A stretch of DNA of 64,000 bases from Dermanyssus gallinae (GCA_003439945.1 QVRM01002223.1:248001-312000), one strand, 5' to 3'; counted from the stretch's first letter, positions 34,359 to 48,157 are shown. Notes: a model not told the origin generated them from the sequence alone. Made by a program: numbers and translations.

Positions 34359-35774
34359 CAATACCGCCATTTGAATGGGGAAAGTTGTCGATCGAAATAG
34401 GCATTTTGCTAGGTGTGTCAGTCAAAGGAACTCAAGCGCCAAATGAACTACATACAAACTACATATTTTAACTATGGTCTGCGGAGAGATATCGGTCATA
34501 CTCGGAATTGCCTCATTGCGCTTGGCACAATCGATCGGATAGACACAGGCGGGCTGACGAGGTTGTCCTATTCAAAGAAGTCAAGCCACATTCAATAAGG
34601 GCATACAATATTTACTTTGCCTTCGTTCAACTAGCTAGGCATTCGACCTGGTGACGTTCGGATCTGCGCAAACGGCAGGGAATCCTTAACAGGAGCGCAG
34701 CCTTCTCAAATTGATTAAATCGAGCGCCACTCCAAGATATACCATTGCGATATGATGCCCAACAATACGCCGGCAACAGCAATGGCAGAAAGGATGATAA
34801 TGAAAAAATAACGATAACTAAAGAATGACATCAACAACAAAACAACAACGACAATAAATTCAATAAACATCAAATCACAACAATAGTAGGAAATGTCAAT
34901 AATAACAAGTGCAACAACAACGTGCACGAATAAGCAGCAACAACAACAACACCAACGACAACGTGCACTAATAAGTCGCGACACCAACAGGAAACAACAA
35001 AAATAACAGCGTTGTTGTTGTTGTTGTTGTTGTTGTTTATTAACAACAACTACAACAACAACGCGTCATCATAGAGTCGATCTGGGTCCCCGTGTGCCAA
35101 AGATGCCAGCGCATAGAACTTGATTTTCACGCCTACACTTACGAGCTAACGGTAGCATCAAAGCGGGGCCATCGGCAGGCCCGGGGGTTACAAACCTCCG
35201 TCAGTCAAAAGCAAATTCAGATACATACTCCCGTGTGTACAGGTGAATCACACAGGTACGCACGTATTAGAAAAGATGCCCACTGAGTTGCCTATGAGAG
35301 ATAAAGATCGACAATTCGGATAAGTATATAGCCTCCTCAATGCAGGGATATGCATTGTTTGTGTGCTTGCACGGCATTCGGATTCTGATCACATATGTAC
35401 TCACACAATGAGTTTCTTGAGTCATCACACAGTATCCAAAATTGTACCGTGCTGAACACGGGAAATTATTACGTGGCCATATTTCCTTTTTAACAATGAC
35501 ATTCTTACTTGTCTAGGTTATATAGTGTTAGAGAAATCTTTAGCAGGGACCACCTTTAGAGCGGTTTTCTGGATATAGTAGAGGATGACCCATGACGCTG
35601 CAGGTCAAAATAGCAAGAGGCTGCCCCACACCATAGAGCAGAGCAGACCTTACATCCGACGAGAGTCTATACAGATACCATACGCCGATATCGCTGACAT
35701 CATACCTAGCCGACACCAGCTGTCACTACATTATAAGCCCTAAATGGTTAGTCTACAACGGAATTGCCATCGGA
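33391..35774. other. AT-rich intergenic DNA
   Basis: (TA)n at 33391-33422 and 34325-34356, and CAA/AAC-rich DNA at 34830-34990 leading into (GTT)9 at 35011-35037 and then back to CAA at 35045-35063, a near-palindromic microsatellite. No gene recognised. Confidence 0.5.
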
Positions 35775-35970
35775 ACCGAGCAAGATGGCTTAGTAACAAA
35801 GGGTTTGCCTTGCATTCGGGAGGCCTGGGTTCGAAACCCCGACCGGCCACTCTTAAATTGGTTCGCATTGTTTCCAATTTAGACAAGGTAAATGCCGGAG
35901 TGGATTGAAAATCAGCCATGACATGAAAGAAACCGTACACGGGCATTAGCCTTACGAAAGAAAAAAAACT
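35775..35970 (+). mobile_element. tRNA-Ala-like SINE, family 2, copy 1
   Basis: Head CCGAGCAAGATGGCTTAGTA, with A box at 35786-35796 and B box GGTTCGAAACC at 35828-35838. The region between reads TTTGCCTTGCATTCGGGAGG, closely matching an Ala-TGC anticodon arm. The body ends ...GGGCATTAGCCTTACGAAAG followed by an A-run. A copy in reverse orientation lies at 61602-61770. A-box changes (TTAGTAA for TCAGTGG) suggest that this copy is inactive. Confidence 0.85.
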
Positions 35971-37722
<1,752 letters not shown>

Positions 37723-39086
37723 GGCTGGATCAAGCGTAGTTTTAGGCGTTGGATCGCTTCACGATTGACATAACGACGACTGAGCTGGGTCACGAACGGC
37801 ATAAAAGTCACATACAGATATTTAAAAAAATATATATGTATATATAGCGAGAGAGAGAGGTGGCTCCGAGCAGTGTTGTCAACTACATTGGGTGGAGTCG
37901 TCGCGGCAACGCCAGCGGCGGGCCGCAATCAGCCGGAACCTTATCGTTGTCGTCATCACTATTGCTTCTTCTCCTTCTCCTTATCCTAGAAAAGCTTCTG
38001 CCTGACTGCGGCGCTATGACTCTTGTTCGTTGTTAGTTGCAGTCAGAGAAGCTGCCGAGGACAAGGGCCAATTGGGGCATCGAGCCACGCACAAGCCAAA
38101 AAACGTTAAACAGAGAAGGAAATAAAGAATGCGCGATAGGAAGGAATAAGCGAGCGACTAAGTGCACCACCAGTAAGGCGAAAAACGCTCGAAAAGAAAT
38201 TGAGAAACGGCAGGAAAGGGGGCGGACGTGTTCTGGTAACAGAGCGCATGTCGGACTTCGGGGAACCACCATGCACTACAACGTAGGAGATTATCAGCAT
38301 ACTTGCCCTTATGCCAGATTTGAGCGGTAAAACTTTCCTTGAATCGGCTGGCGTTCGTCGACGTTTGTCTGGAGAGAGGCCTACGCGCAAAACACAAGGC
38401 GGAAATCTTATCGTTTTTAGCGAGTATGCCCTGGCACCACCCACCACATGTAAAATTTCGCTGCCCTTCGCTTTCGTGCAGGTGAATTTGCGAGCATTGT
38501 GAGTAGGTTCTGTTTTTAACTAGCTGACAAACGAATTCCCGTGTACTGCTAGACGTACAGAGCATTGTGTGCCTTTGCAAAGTTACTTACTGAAAGCATA
38601 TCGCCAAGGCCCACCACGTGGAGACTCAATATGACAACGCACAGTAAGTATACCTATATTTTTTGCACTCCGAGACTTAAAATCTATACTGGATCTTATC
38701 AGATCACTAGATCTATACCTGCAAGCTCAATAGAACTGGGTTTGTCTTTACAAGCACCTTAGACTTAGGCTGATTAAAACTAGTTCTGTACCTGCAAGCT
38801 TATTAGAACTAGATCAATATCTACAAACTTGTTATATATATATATATATATATATACCTCGTTTTATTTAATCAACATAGTAATAGAAACATCTCTATTC
38901 CTACGGGATCTCAGGGAACCCTTCGGCGGAGGGAAGGGACCCTTCGACTGACGCCGCGTTTCCCCGCTGAAGCTCGATCGATACTCGTTGCAGTAGGAAC
39001 TCTCCAGAACGAGGATCCCTTGTGACTGCGTTCAGTCTTTATCCAAGCTCCTTGAAAAATTTTGACGTTTTATATATATATATATA
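37723..39086. other. Intergenic DNA
   Basis: Unique-looking DNA with (TA)n at 38833-38857 and 39069-39086. The 140-codon minus-strand frame at 38158-38580 and its overlapping + frames have no recognisable motif. Confidence 0.45.
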
Positions 39087-40405
39087 CGAGGTGTGTTCAA
39101 AAAGTATCGCGCTTTTGTGTTTTTTCAAAAATTATTCATTTATTCATGAATATCTATTTTGTCCCCTTCAAAGTAATCCCCATGAGATATTATACACTTG
39201 TGCCAACGGTTTTTCCAATCTTCGAAGCACTTCAAAAAACCATTTTTTTTATCTTGTTCAGCTCCTCCTTCGATGCCGTCTTTATCTCGTCAAGCGTAGC
39301 GTAACGTCGTCCTTTCATGGGCCTCTTCAGTTTAGGGAACAAGAAAAAGTCACAGGGGGCCAGATCTGGGGAATACGGTGGCTGCGGCATTATTAGTGTG
39401 TTGTTTTTGGCCAAAAACTCGCGCACAAGCAACGATGTGTGAGCAGGGGCGTTATCGTGGTGCAAAAGCCAATTTTTGTTCTTCCACAAATCCGGGCGTT
39501 TCTGGCGGATTGCTTCGCGCAAATTGCGCATAACTTGCAGGTAATATTCCTTATTGACCGTTCTACCCTGTGGCAAGAACTCATGATGCACCACGCCCCT
39601 GCAATCGAAGAAAACTGTCAGCAAAACTTTCACATTCGACCGAACTTGGCGCGCTTTTTTCGGTCTTGGTTCGTGCGGCAGCTTCCATTGAGATGATTGA
39701 GCTTTGGTTTCCACGTCATAACCATAAACCCACGATTCGTCACCAGTTATGACCCTCTGGAGCAAATTTGGGTCGTCGCGGACAGAGTCCAACATCTCAT
39801 TAGCAATGTTCATGCGATGCTGTTTTTGGTCGCAATTGAGCAATTTGGGTACGAGTTTCGCGGCGACCCGTCTCATGCCCAAATCATTGATAAAAATCGA
39901 ATGGTACGAGCCAATCGATATGTTTAGGTCCTCAGCAACTTCTCTAACGGTGATTCGACGATTGGCCAATACCATTTTGTCCACTTCATTAATTTTTTCG
40001 TCTGTTGTTGAAGTGCTCGGGCGTCCGGCACGCTCTTCGTCGTTCACATCTTCTCGGCCTTCTGAGAACATTTTGTACCACCGATAAACGTTGCTTCGGT
40101 CCAAGGTAGCTTCTCCGTATGCCACAGTCAACATTCGGAATGCATCCGCGCACTTAATTTCGTTTTTCACACAAAATTTGATACAGGTTTTTTGATCCAT
40201 TTTTTGAATAGGAAAAAATCGAAGACGATCCAAAACACGTGCAAGCAAAGCAGCTGTCAACAATTAAGTGAACATTCAAAATGGCCGAGCTTGTCGGCAT
40301 AAGTGAGAGACATGAGTACCAACATAACGCCACAAAAAATCGAAATTCGAATATACGTAACCCGCGAAAATTTTTCCCCCCGCGATACTTTTTGAACACA
40401 CCTCG
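39087..40405 (-). mobile_element. Mariner transposon, complete ends
   Basis: A 1319-bp element bounded by terminal inverted repeats: CGAGGTGTGTTCAAAAAGTA at the left end (39087 on) is exactly complementary to the right end (to 40405), extending to about 25 bp (...TCGCG). TA dinucleotides flank both sides (39085-39086, 40406-40407), the mariner target duplication. Length, TIRs and coding content are all those of a mariner. It is inserted in a (TA)n microsatellite and is followed after 84 bp by an unrelated foldback element. Confidence 0.95.
39140..40200 (-). pseudogene. Mariner transposase, one frameshift near the C-terminus
   Basis: Cut-and-paste transposase on the minus strand. The natural start is MDQKTCIKF at 40200. 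In order: an N-terminal helix-turn-helix region (RMLTVAYGEA...SNVYRWYKMF; VREVAEDLNISIGS); first catalytic Asp in VITGDESWVYGYD; second in LLHHDNAPAHTS; third in YSPDLAPCDFFLFPKLK. Exactly 34 residues separate the second and third, the DD34D signature of mariners. The main frame stops at 39232-39234, just after an 8-A run (complement of 39243-39250). One extra A would continue the frame into WKNRWHKCI...GDYFEGDKIDI and a stop at 39140-39142, the normal family C-terminus. All catalytic residues are intact, so this is either a recent loss or a homopolymer sequencing error. Confidence 0.92.
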
Positions 40406-40407
40406 TA

Positions 40408-40447
40408 TATATGCATATATGTATATATATATATATATGCATATATG

Positions 40448-40489
<42 letters not shown>
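40408..40489. repeat. (TA)n tract with ATGCAT interruptions
   Basis: 82 bp of TA-rich microsatellite separating mariner from the foldback element. The same tract continues before mariner (39069-39086) and after the foldback element (41219-41229), so both elements appear to have entered one original array. Confidence 0.9.
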
Positions 40490-41218
40490 CAGGGTCATTC
40501 ATATTGTTGTGCACGCATTTCGAGGTTTGATAGAACTCGGCAAGAAAATAAGTTTTCCCTATGGAGGGAAGACGTGGAAACGTCTTGTTTAGGAGAGAGA
40601 GTGAAGTTTATAAAAGTAGTTTTTCTGCCTTTTTTCCTACATAGTTGTGCGAAATCTCTGTTTGCGGGAGAACCAGTCAACGCATGAAGGAACCGATTAC
40701 ACCGGCGTGTTCGGAGGAAAATTCTGCACAACGGAAGACACTTCACTAGCTTGCGTAGCAAAAAGCTAATATTCAGATTAAGGAAAGTCATGAAAAGTCG
40801 ATATTTAACGTTAACGCCTTTTCATGAAAAATTGTAAAATTTTTCCATTGCGACCAAAAATGTACGTCCGAAAGACCACTCTCACGCAATAGCAAATTTA
40901 ATGCCCATCATTTTCGTATCAAGGTGATGGTGCTGCGTTACGTAGTTGTCGAATTTTCAGAATTTCCTCCGAACACGCCGAATTTTCCTCCGAACACGCC
41001 GGTGTAATCGGTTCCTTCATGCGTTGACTGGTTCTCCCGCAAACAGAGATTTCGCACAACTATGTAGGAAAAAAAAGGCAGAAAAACTACTTTTATAAAC
41101 TTCACTCTCTCTCTCCTAAACAAGACGTTTCCACGTCTTCCCTCCATAGGGAAAACTTATTTTCTTGCCGAGTTCTATCAAACCTCGAAATGCGTGCACA
41201 ACAATATGAATGACCCTG
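40490..41218. mobile_element. Foldback (long-TIR) non-autonomous DNA transposon
   Basis: A 729-bp element with inverted repeats of about 235 bp: 40490-40724 (CAGGGTCATTCATATTGTTG...) is complementary to about 40980-41218, with only small indels, mainly in a T/A homopolymer. TA dinucleotides flank it (40488-40489, 41219-41220). The 255-bp centre has no protein coding; the open frames within the arms are simply mirrored. The right arm's inner end repeats a 21-bp piece (CGGCGTGTTCGGAGGAAAAT plus T) once more. TA duplication suggests mobilisation by a Tc1/mariner-type transposase, but not by the adjacent mariner, whose ends differ. Confidence 0.93.
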
Positions 41219-41229
41219 TATATATATAT

Positions 41230-42959
41230 CAACAAGCTTACGAGAAGTAGTAGCAATATTAGTAATGCGAAATTGTAGTACTAATGAGCGTCGGTTCTCT
41301 GCCCAAAACTCGGACAAAAATCGACCTCTATGCAAGTAGACGGAAATATTCGGTAATTTAAAGGCTTGGAATACATACGCGGGAACCAGCACCACCCGTT
41401 AAGCCTGCCACCGGTCTTGCTAGCGGCGATAGCGGGAAGCAGCAGCGTAGGAATGCTATAACATCACCGCCTAACACCTCGATTAAGGTCCACGACAAAC
41501 ACGATAACACGCATGGCTTCGTCGTCAAACGATGGGCTGGTGCTTCTGATGGGGACTGAATCTCAACGACCATAACGTATAGTCCTTATACAGTATGGTC
41601 GCCGCGAACGTCATGATCATCATCGTCACTGTGGCGAATGGCCCAGTGCGGCTGCGTCGCTGGGCACCCCCCGCAGGGCAATCTCGTAAATTAGAGCCCG
41701 CGCTCAAAAGCATCTATTTGCCGTTGTCGCCAGCACCGATTGTGGTGGCACCCCGTCGACACCCGCCCGCCATCTCACTCTTTGTTCGCGTCGACAGCCC
41801 AACGAGAGGCAACATAGGGGATGCCTTCAAATGCGCTTTTTTCCTGGAAGGAACACAATCGGATCCGATCACCGAACCCCAGAGACCCCGATTCGATCTC
41901 ATTGTTGTTGTTGTTGTTGTTTCTGTTGTTGTTTCTGTTGCTGTTATTGTTGCTCGACACTGGTGTGCCGCCACCGTTTAACGCGTCCAGTGAGCCAAAG
42001 GGACTGAGGCTCCTAGATCGTCCCCCCAGAACTGAAGCAGCTCAGTCGCGAATCTTGGACGTGTATTCGATCTCGGTCGAGTGCCTCATCCTTAGGGAAG
42101 AAAGATCGTTGCACGCCTTATATACACGAAAAACAATACGTCGAGAGCTGTGTCGCGCTTATGTCTGCCGATGACGATGGTCAAACTAATCAGTTGGATG
42201 TTTTAAAAAAAATGTGAAAAGGTCAGCATGTTAAGGTATTATTTGCGTTTTATTGCACGTATTTGTGCAACATGAGAAGGACGCTGCGTCGTAGTTTAGT
42301 TGAAGTCAGCCGGTGAGAATTATCGATAGAGTTAATAAAAAAGACACAGTATATCCCTGCCATTAATTTGTGTCGTCGAGTCGGCTTATATTTATCCTGT
42401 GCAACTCGTACAATTTTATCTTTGCGCAGAGGCGGTGACGTACCCAATGAGGTTTTACCGAGGGGCGTCTATTGCTAGTTGAAAAACTCGTACAATTTGA
42501 ATACCAGGAACAAAAAGTAATCGCTACGATATATCTGACCAACCTCACATGAGCAAATGATCCTGGATGTCAACCAAATGTGACAAAATAGACTAAGCTA
42601 TCAGTGTTCGGTATTCTTTGGTCTATAAGCTGTCGTACAAAATGCAGAATATACGGTATACACTCAATCCTTTTTTGTCTTTATCAAGCTCGACAACATC
42701 GCGTTTTGTGTATATACATACCGAATGCACCGAAACCCCGTCTTTCCGTCTTCCTCTAGTCCATTTGTACCTGAGGTTTCCAATTGCTTTGATTCTAACC
42801 TGTTCAGTACTTGGCACTTTAGTGTGACTCGAGTGATCCTCCGCTTCTTCCTGGTAGCAAACACAGCTCGCCGCGGGAAAACTTTCAATTCGAAAAAAAA
42901 CTCTGAAAGTCTCCATGTTTTGTGAAGATTTGCGTGAGGTTTAATTACTTATTATTGCT
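41230..42959. other. Intergenic DNA
   Basis: A GC-richer part (41400-42130) holds (GTT)n at 41901-41945 and no recognised gene. The rest is AT-rich. No element ends seen. Confidence 0.45.
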
Positions 42960-43990
42960 TATTAATGATTAATGCTCCAGTTCTCCCCGGCTATTTTCGA
43001 TGTCTGGGATGAGGGATCGAAGTGTATACTCCGGTGCTCCAGAAAGAATAGAGTCGCATTTGGCCAAATATGCCTCTATTGCTTTCCGTCTCTCTACTTC
43101 CTTGCTGCTGCTTGAGCCTTTGACTCACAGTCTTCGCCTCTGCTCCACCTTCAGGTCACAAAGAAAGGCTCCTGTTAGCACTAGAACAGCGTTTGTACTA
43201 ACCGTGCGATTATCTTGGTCCGTGAATGTTCGGCAAAATTCTTTGGATTGCATTGACCGTCTTGCCATCCTTATGTGGCTGAGCCCTTGCTTAAGCGAAT
43301 CCTTAAGTACGATAGTAGTTTATTTGCTGCTCTGCCAGGTATAGTCTAACCTACCTTCTTTCTTTTTGTGAGCAGTATATACTCTCTCTTTTCTAGACCG
43401 ATTTTAAAGCCGGTTTCGTCCACGCATCCTTTCTCTCTAGACTCTAGTGTTTTAGTACCGCTACGGTCTTGTTCTTCTGCGGTTTTTTGCCTGTATTGTG
43501 ATGGTCATCCTTTTATACGATTTCCTCTACTCTTTGTAGAAGCTTATCCCTGCTGGGCAAGTCATCATACGCCAGGTTGCAGAGCAGAGCACCTACGATC
43601 GAGCCCTGCGGAACTCTTGCTGTCATTGATATATCCGGTTAACCGTGGAAAGAACCTCGATCCTCCAGGTATTCTGAGCTGACCTGGATGAAATTATGTA
43701 TAACCTTTTTATCTCTAACACGTTAAAACAAATGTGTTTGTGGTGTATATGGCTGAGCTATGTAAAACTAGGTCAGTTTTAGTCACAACTCGGTGGCCAG
43801 CGGTAAGCACTGACCAGATGCTCCTAAATCCAAATTCGCCAGGGTATTCAGTAGACAAATAGACCTAAATCCTGCGTTATCTTTAGGAATGAGAACAACC
43901 TCAGCCCGTTTCCGAACGAGGGGTATTGTTCTTCTTCTTCTGTTCGCTGTGGCGAAAACCTGAGCAGCCAGGTTTGGATCCAAATTTTAA
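42960..43990 (-). pseudogene. LINE reverse-transcriptase region, degenerate
   Basis: Minus-strand motifs in RT order: RKRAEVVLIPKDN and FRSICLLNT (about 43870-43950, the usual RPISLLNT block); VPQGSIVGALLCNLAYDDLP (43555-43614), the conserved VPQGS turn and a following YDDL, then a stop. Frameshifts and stops separate the blocks, and the catalytic ADD box is not found. VPQGSIVGPLLWN is typical of Jockey/CR1/I-group LINEs. Part of the region between about 43000 and 43340 may be its 3' part. Confidence 0.55.
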
Positions 43991-44329
43991 ATTTGGACCC
44001 GCGGGTAGAAGGGAGATATACGTACACACTGGGAAATAGTCATGCGCAAGCTATGTACTGACGAAGGGTAAAATAGATAAATGGGTAAAGGAAATCAGAT
44101 AGATGAGGAGAAAGCATACTATGTTAAAAGTGATCATAATTGGGTAGAAGTGAGCGGAGGAAAAAGAAGCCGGGACGCGTAGTTGTATAAAATAAATGTT
44201 TGGATAAACACAAATGGGCGCAAAAAGTAGAATATATAAAACAACTCTTAGTGGCAAGAGAGGAATAGCTGGTAGACGAGATGCATAGGGACATTCAGGA
44301 CACATATGACAATTGCTAGTAGTCCACCG

Positions 44330-44702
44330 CACTAGCCGCAACCGGCTTGTCTATCTGTTGGCCTCGACACCGCTATTTGTGGAGGATCTCAGAGCAACTT
44401 ATGCTTTACCGAGAACGGCGGCCTTCGAGAATCATCTTGCTGAATGGGAACATTAATTTGATGTTGACTGGCGTTTTTATGAGACTAGAGCGATGACCAC
44501 AAATTACTGGAAAATCCCATGCTGTAAAAACAGATACTTCGTTACTGGGTTTGCAATACATGGATTTCATATTGAGATATGTATACGCACTGGGTTGCAT
44601 GAAATATCGACCGAGTATGAATGCAAGCTATGCGGAAAATCGTGTGATCTGTATTATCTCCAACAGTGTACAAAAGCAATATCGCTGATGAAAGTAATGT
44701 AG
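44330..44702 (+). pseudogene. LINE family 2 C-terminal tail (copy 2)
   Basis: The + strand encodes SRNRLVYLLASTPLFVEDL (about 44334-44390), matching the RNRLVYLLADTPLF block of the 19.7-22.2 kb LINE. Then, after a stop, comes FAIHGFHIEICIRTGLHE...YECKLCGKSCDLYYLQQC, ending TAG near 44700. The finger keeps CxLCxxxC here, where copy 1 has lost its second Cys. The insertion is 5'-truncated and frame-broken. Confidence 0.6.
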
Positions 44703-44939
44703 GAGAGCTGTAGCACATGTGTGCATAAACCAGATATTGCTTAATAAACAATACATTCATATTCATATATGATAATTGCTGTAAGATAAGGTATTGGTGC
44801 AAAAAAGATGGAGTAAGGGGCATAGAAACGTAATGGGAAGGGACGCAGACAAGGCAAAAAAGTATTGGGAAAATTACGAGGAAGCCACGAATGAAGCCCA
44901 ATGTTAAAACAACATGCAAGTAAAAATGCAGACGAGAGG

Positions 44940-46930
44940 GAACCTAAAATGATTTTTCTCCCAGGGGCCAGCGAGCTAAACAGTTTTGGGACTATGTCAG
45001 ACAGGAAAAAACAATTATGACAAATAAGGACCAGGATAGAACATACGCAACAGATGAAATGGACACCGCGTTATAAGCACTATTTTTACGACTAGTGTAA
45101 ACAGTGTAGGAAGAACAGGAACTATCACGGAGATTACAACCACAGTAGCTGAGATCAAAGACGTGGTAAAGAAAATTAATCCAAAAGCAGCGTGTGGTCT
45201 TGACGGAATTTCGGTAGAAATTATCCAAGCGTTGGGAAATAAGTATGTGCATTATCTAGCAAAGTAATTAAATAATATATTTAGAGGGGGCAGACTCCCG
45301 GATGGTTGGCGCAAGGGAAGAGTTTCTCTTCTTCCCAAGGAGGAAGGCAGATAATGACAATTTACAAAATAGGGGACTAATCACAATTACACGTATAACG
45401 TATCGAATATTTATGCAGAGGTTTGGGAGTAGAGTACAGAGTATTCTTGAGACAAATGAGAAAATATGAGAATGACAGTGCGGATTTAGGAAATGGGCTA
45501 GATTATCATATTTTTTAATTAAGACAGGCTGTGAAAGCATCGAGATTGCGGGGACAAGGGTGTGTGGCAAGGTTCTTAGATCTTAAAAAAGCTTATGATA
45601 TATTGAACAGAAAAAATTGCATAAAAATGATGTTGGGGGAGGGTTTTGAAAAAAGCTGAGTGGAGTTACTAAATGAAATTTACAGGAATAACACGGTTCA
45701 AATAATAATAGCAGCAGAAAAAACGAGAGTTTTTATAGTCGCTAAGGGGGTCAGGCAAGACTGTCCGTTGTCATCGGCGATTTTTTCATGCATATAGCAA
45801 GAATAGCGCGACGGACTAATAGCGCGGGTTTAAGGCGGCAGATAGGAGAAAACTGGGTGTATATTAAGGCACCCGTGAACGATATGGTAGTGTTAGGGCG
45901 GGGCAGTAACACCATATCGTCAACACAACGAAGTTCAACAAATGTTGAATGCATATAGGGAAGCAGCGGAGGAATTAGAAAGGAACGCAATTTTAGTATT
46001 TAATGGGGTTAGAGGGGAAATTAAGCTCGTATTACAGGGGAGGAATTGGACTTTAAAAGTCAATACAGGTATCTTCGGGTGACAATGGCTACAAGGGATG
46101 AATATTTAGAGAAAGAAGATTTATTACGGAGGACAAAAGGCAAAAAGAGGAAGACATGCAGTACGGTGTAAGGACATCTGGGGGTTTAATAATTTTATAG
46201 TAACAAGGAATAGATGGAAGGCCATGTATGTACCAGGATTGAACTTCGCTAATGCCTCTCTGGTCCACAGCACGGGGTTGGGAAAGGAGTTAGAAACAAT
46301 ACAAAGATAAATGATTAGATTTGCTTTGGATTGCCGTTCTAATTGCGCCAGGGAGTTTCCTAAGGGGGGAGGGGGATGTCAACATTTATACAACAGGAAG
46401 TACAAAGCAAACTAGGATTTAGTATTAGGATTAAAAGTGTCACAAATAAAAGATGGGTTAAACAGATGCAGCTGGTACTAGGGATAAAAATGCAGAAAAA
46501 AAAGTTCGCAGGTAGGGAGATTAGGTACAATAGTCAGCAATGGACAAGAGCAAGGGTATTTGAAAATATGGTGAAATGAAGTGTAAACAAATCATATACA
46601 GGCAAATGGAAATTGACCATGGGTTCCAGATTGAATTTGGCAGTTATCTACGCAAAGGAAGAGCGGGAAAGGGGCGGGGTAGAATGGGTATACGATAATA
46701 CAAGAGCGAGTAGGCTATTGGGAGATGCCAGGGTAGGGATGTTGGATACAAGGATACAAAGAGCTAGATATAATGAGGGGCAAAGTACGTAATGTCCAAG
46801 ACTGTACATGTAAAGAATGTACAGTCTTGAGGGGAGCAGAGATATAGATCTGTTGGGGGCCCTAGCTTTAGGACCAAATGTTAGAAAGGACCAGGTCGAT
46901 ATTACAAAGAAGAGGTTGTCCCAATGGAAG
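44940..46930 (+). pseudogene. LINE ORF2 relic with RT motifs
   Basis: On the + strand: KQFWDYVRQEKT (about 44975-45010), a pre-RT block; VVKKINPKAACGLDGISVEIIQALG (RT block 1, 45160-45240); LPDGWRKGRVSLLPKEE (45296-45345); and GVRQDCPLS (45748-45774), equivalent to GVRQGCPLSP of the RT palm. At least ten stops and shifts interrupt it, and the ADD box is lost. The style resembles a LINE group different from families 1 and 2 in this window. A 13-bp perfect hairpin lies in its 3' part (46797-46829). Confidence 0.6.
46797..46829. repeat. Perfect 13-bp hairpin inside the LINE relic
   Basis: CAAGACTGTACAT (46797-46809), a 7-nt loop, then the exact complement ATGTACAGTCTTG (46817-46829). It is not followed by a T-run, and nothing indicates a function. 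Confidence 0.75.
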
Positions 46931-47066
46931 GCAAATTCTCAGTAGGTATTGGAGGATACATTGATTATATAGAGGCGTAGGTAACATATATGCTGCCGCT
47001 CCAAGCGCCTCTAATACAAAAGGGTGACACGTGTATTTAGGGATACATGCCAAGCGAATAATAAAT

Positions 47067-47080
47067 CTATATATATATTT

Positions 47081-47162
<82 letters not shown>

Positions 47163-47185
47163 ATATATATATTATATATATATAC
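47067..47185. repeat. (TA)n microsatellite
   Basis: About 120 bp of nearly pure TA with a few ACA interruptions. The poly-I/Y frames across it are artefacts. Confidence 0.95.
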
Positions 47186-47304
47186 AGTCTCCCCCAGCCT
47201 GATATCCGCGTGAGCAGGTGTGTACGCAATCAGTCATAAACGCATTATCCATTCCGTCGAAACTGTGCTCTCTTAAACGACTTCTAATAGGCTATGACGG
47301 CAAT

Positions 47305-47406
47305 ATGTCGCCGTCGTCACTGCTGGCGGTGACGACAGCTCCCCTGCTCGTGCTGAGCTGGTTAATCGCTACCGCAGCCAGCGGCAGCGGAGTTCCTTTG
47401 CTGTGA
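47305..47406 (+). CDS. Candidate first exon or short ORF with signal peptide
   Basis: From the ATG at 47305 (A at -3) the frame reads MSPSSLLAVTTAPLLVLSWL followed by IATAASGSGVPLL and TGA (47404-47406). A polar start, a hydrophobic core of about 18 residues and ATAAS-G form a textbook signal-peptide layout, and third positions are strongly G/C. Only 33 codons are open, and no good donor is visible before the stop. It could be a first exon with a weak donor, a secreted micropeptide or chance. Confidence 0.25.
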   Translation: MSPSSLLAVTTAPLLVLSWLIATAASGSGVPLL

Positions 47407-48157
47407 CGTCAGCCTTTCCGTAACCAGGCCGTTAATCAGGACCAGCCCGCCCACTGGCGCAGGCCGCCGCCGCCGACGACCTCGCGATTCACAAAGAAGA
47501 AGCTGCTGGCAGCCAGCAGACAATGGAGTATTATTAGAGCATTAGCAGCGTATCCGCACATTGTCCGTTGCCCCGAAACCGAACGAAACCAGTCGAGCGG
47601 GCCCAACGTCTCGAGAACATCATCCTAGCCCTGTTGGTGCTGTTATCAGAATAACAGCTTGCTTGTTAATACTACTTCTTCTGCTACAACCACTTCCATC
47701 GAAGCTACTTTATATCGCTTAACAGCGAGCGAACTAAAACGAAAAGAGAAACGCTGCTGCTGCTGACTACTACTACTACTGCTACTACTATTACTACCAT
47801 GACTAATCTGCAAGGTGACTTAAGGCTAGGGGTGCTGGAAAGTTCCTAGAGAAATGCCGGCTAGGCTATTTCGATCGGATCGCCGCCGTGAAAGCAAAGC
47901 GTTAATGAACGAGTGTTTCGGATTTATAAATGAACGAAACTGTGATGACAAGGAAGACCAAGAGGCTCTCCCCCTTTTCTCGCTCGCTCACTCTCTCTCT
48001 CTAAAACAAGCGACTCGCAACAACACATGCAACAACGTAAATGATATAAATAGTAATGATAGAAGAAGCAGAGATCACAACCACAACATCAGCGTCAGAC
48101 ACTTAGCCTGGCTGACTGACACTTCTTTCAAACATACGCGACGCAGGAGTCAGACAG

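Noticed and set aside
35775..35970. Genuine tRNA-Ala gene
   Set aside because: The tRNA-like head is followed by a 120-bp shared body seen again at 61.6 kb and ends in an A-run; the acceptor stem does not close. It is a SINE.
40490..40687. Open frames of 80-103 codons in the foldback arms and mirrored ones at 41102-41395
   Set aside because: The same sequence appears on both arms in opposite strands, so these follow from the inverted repeat and have no protein motif.
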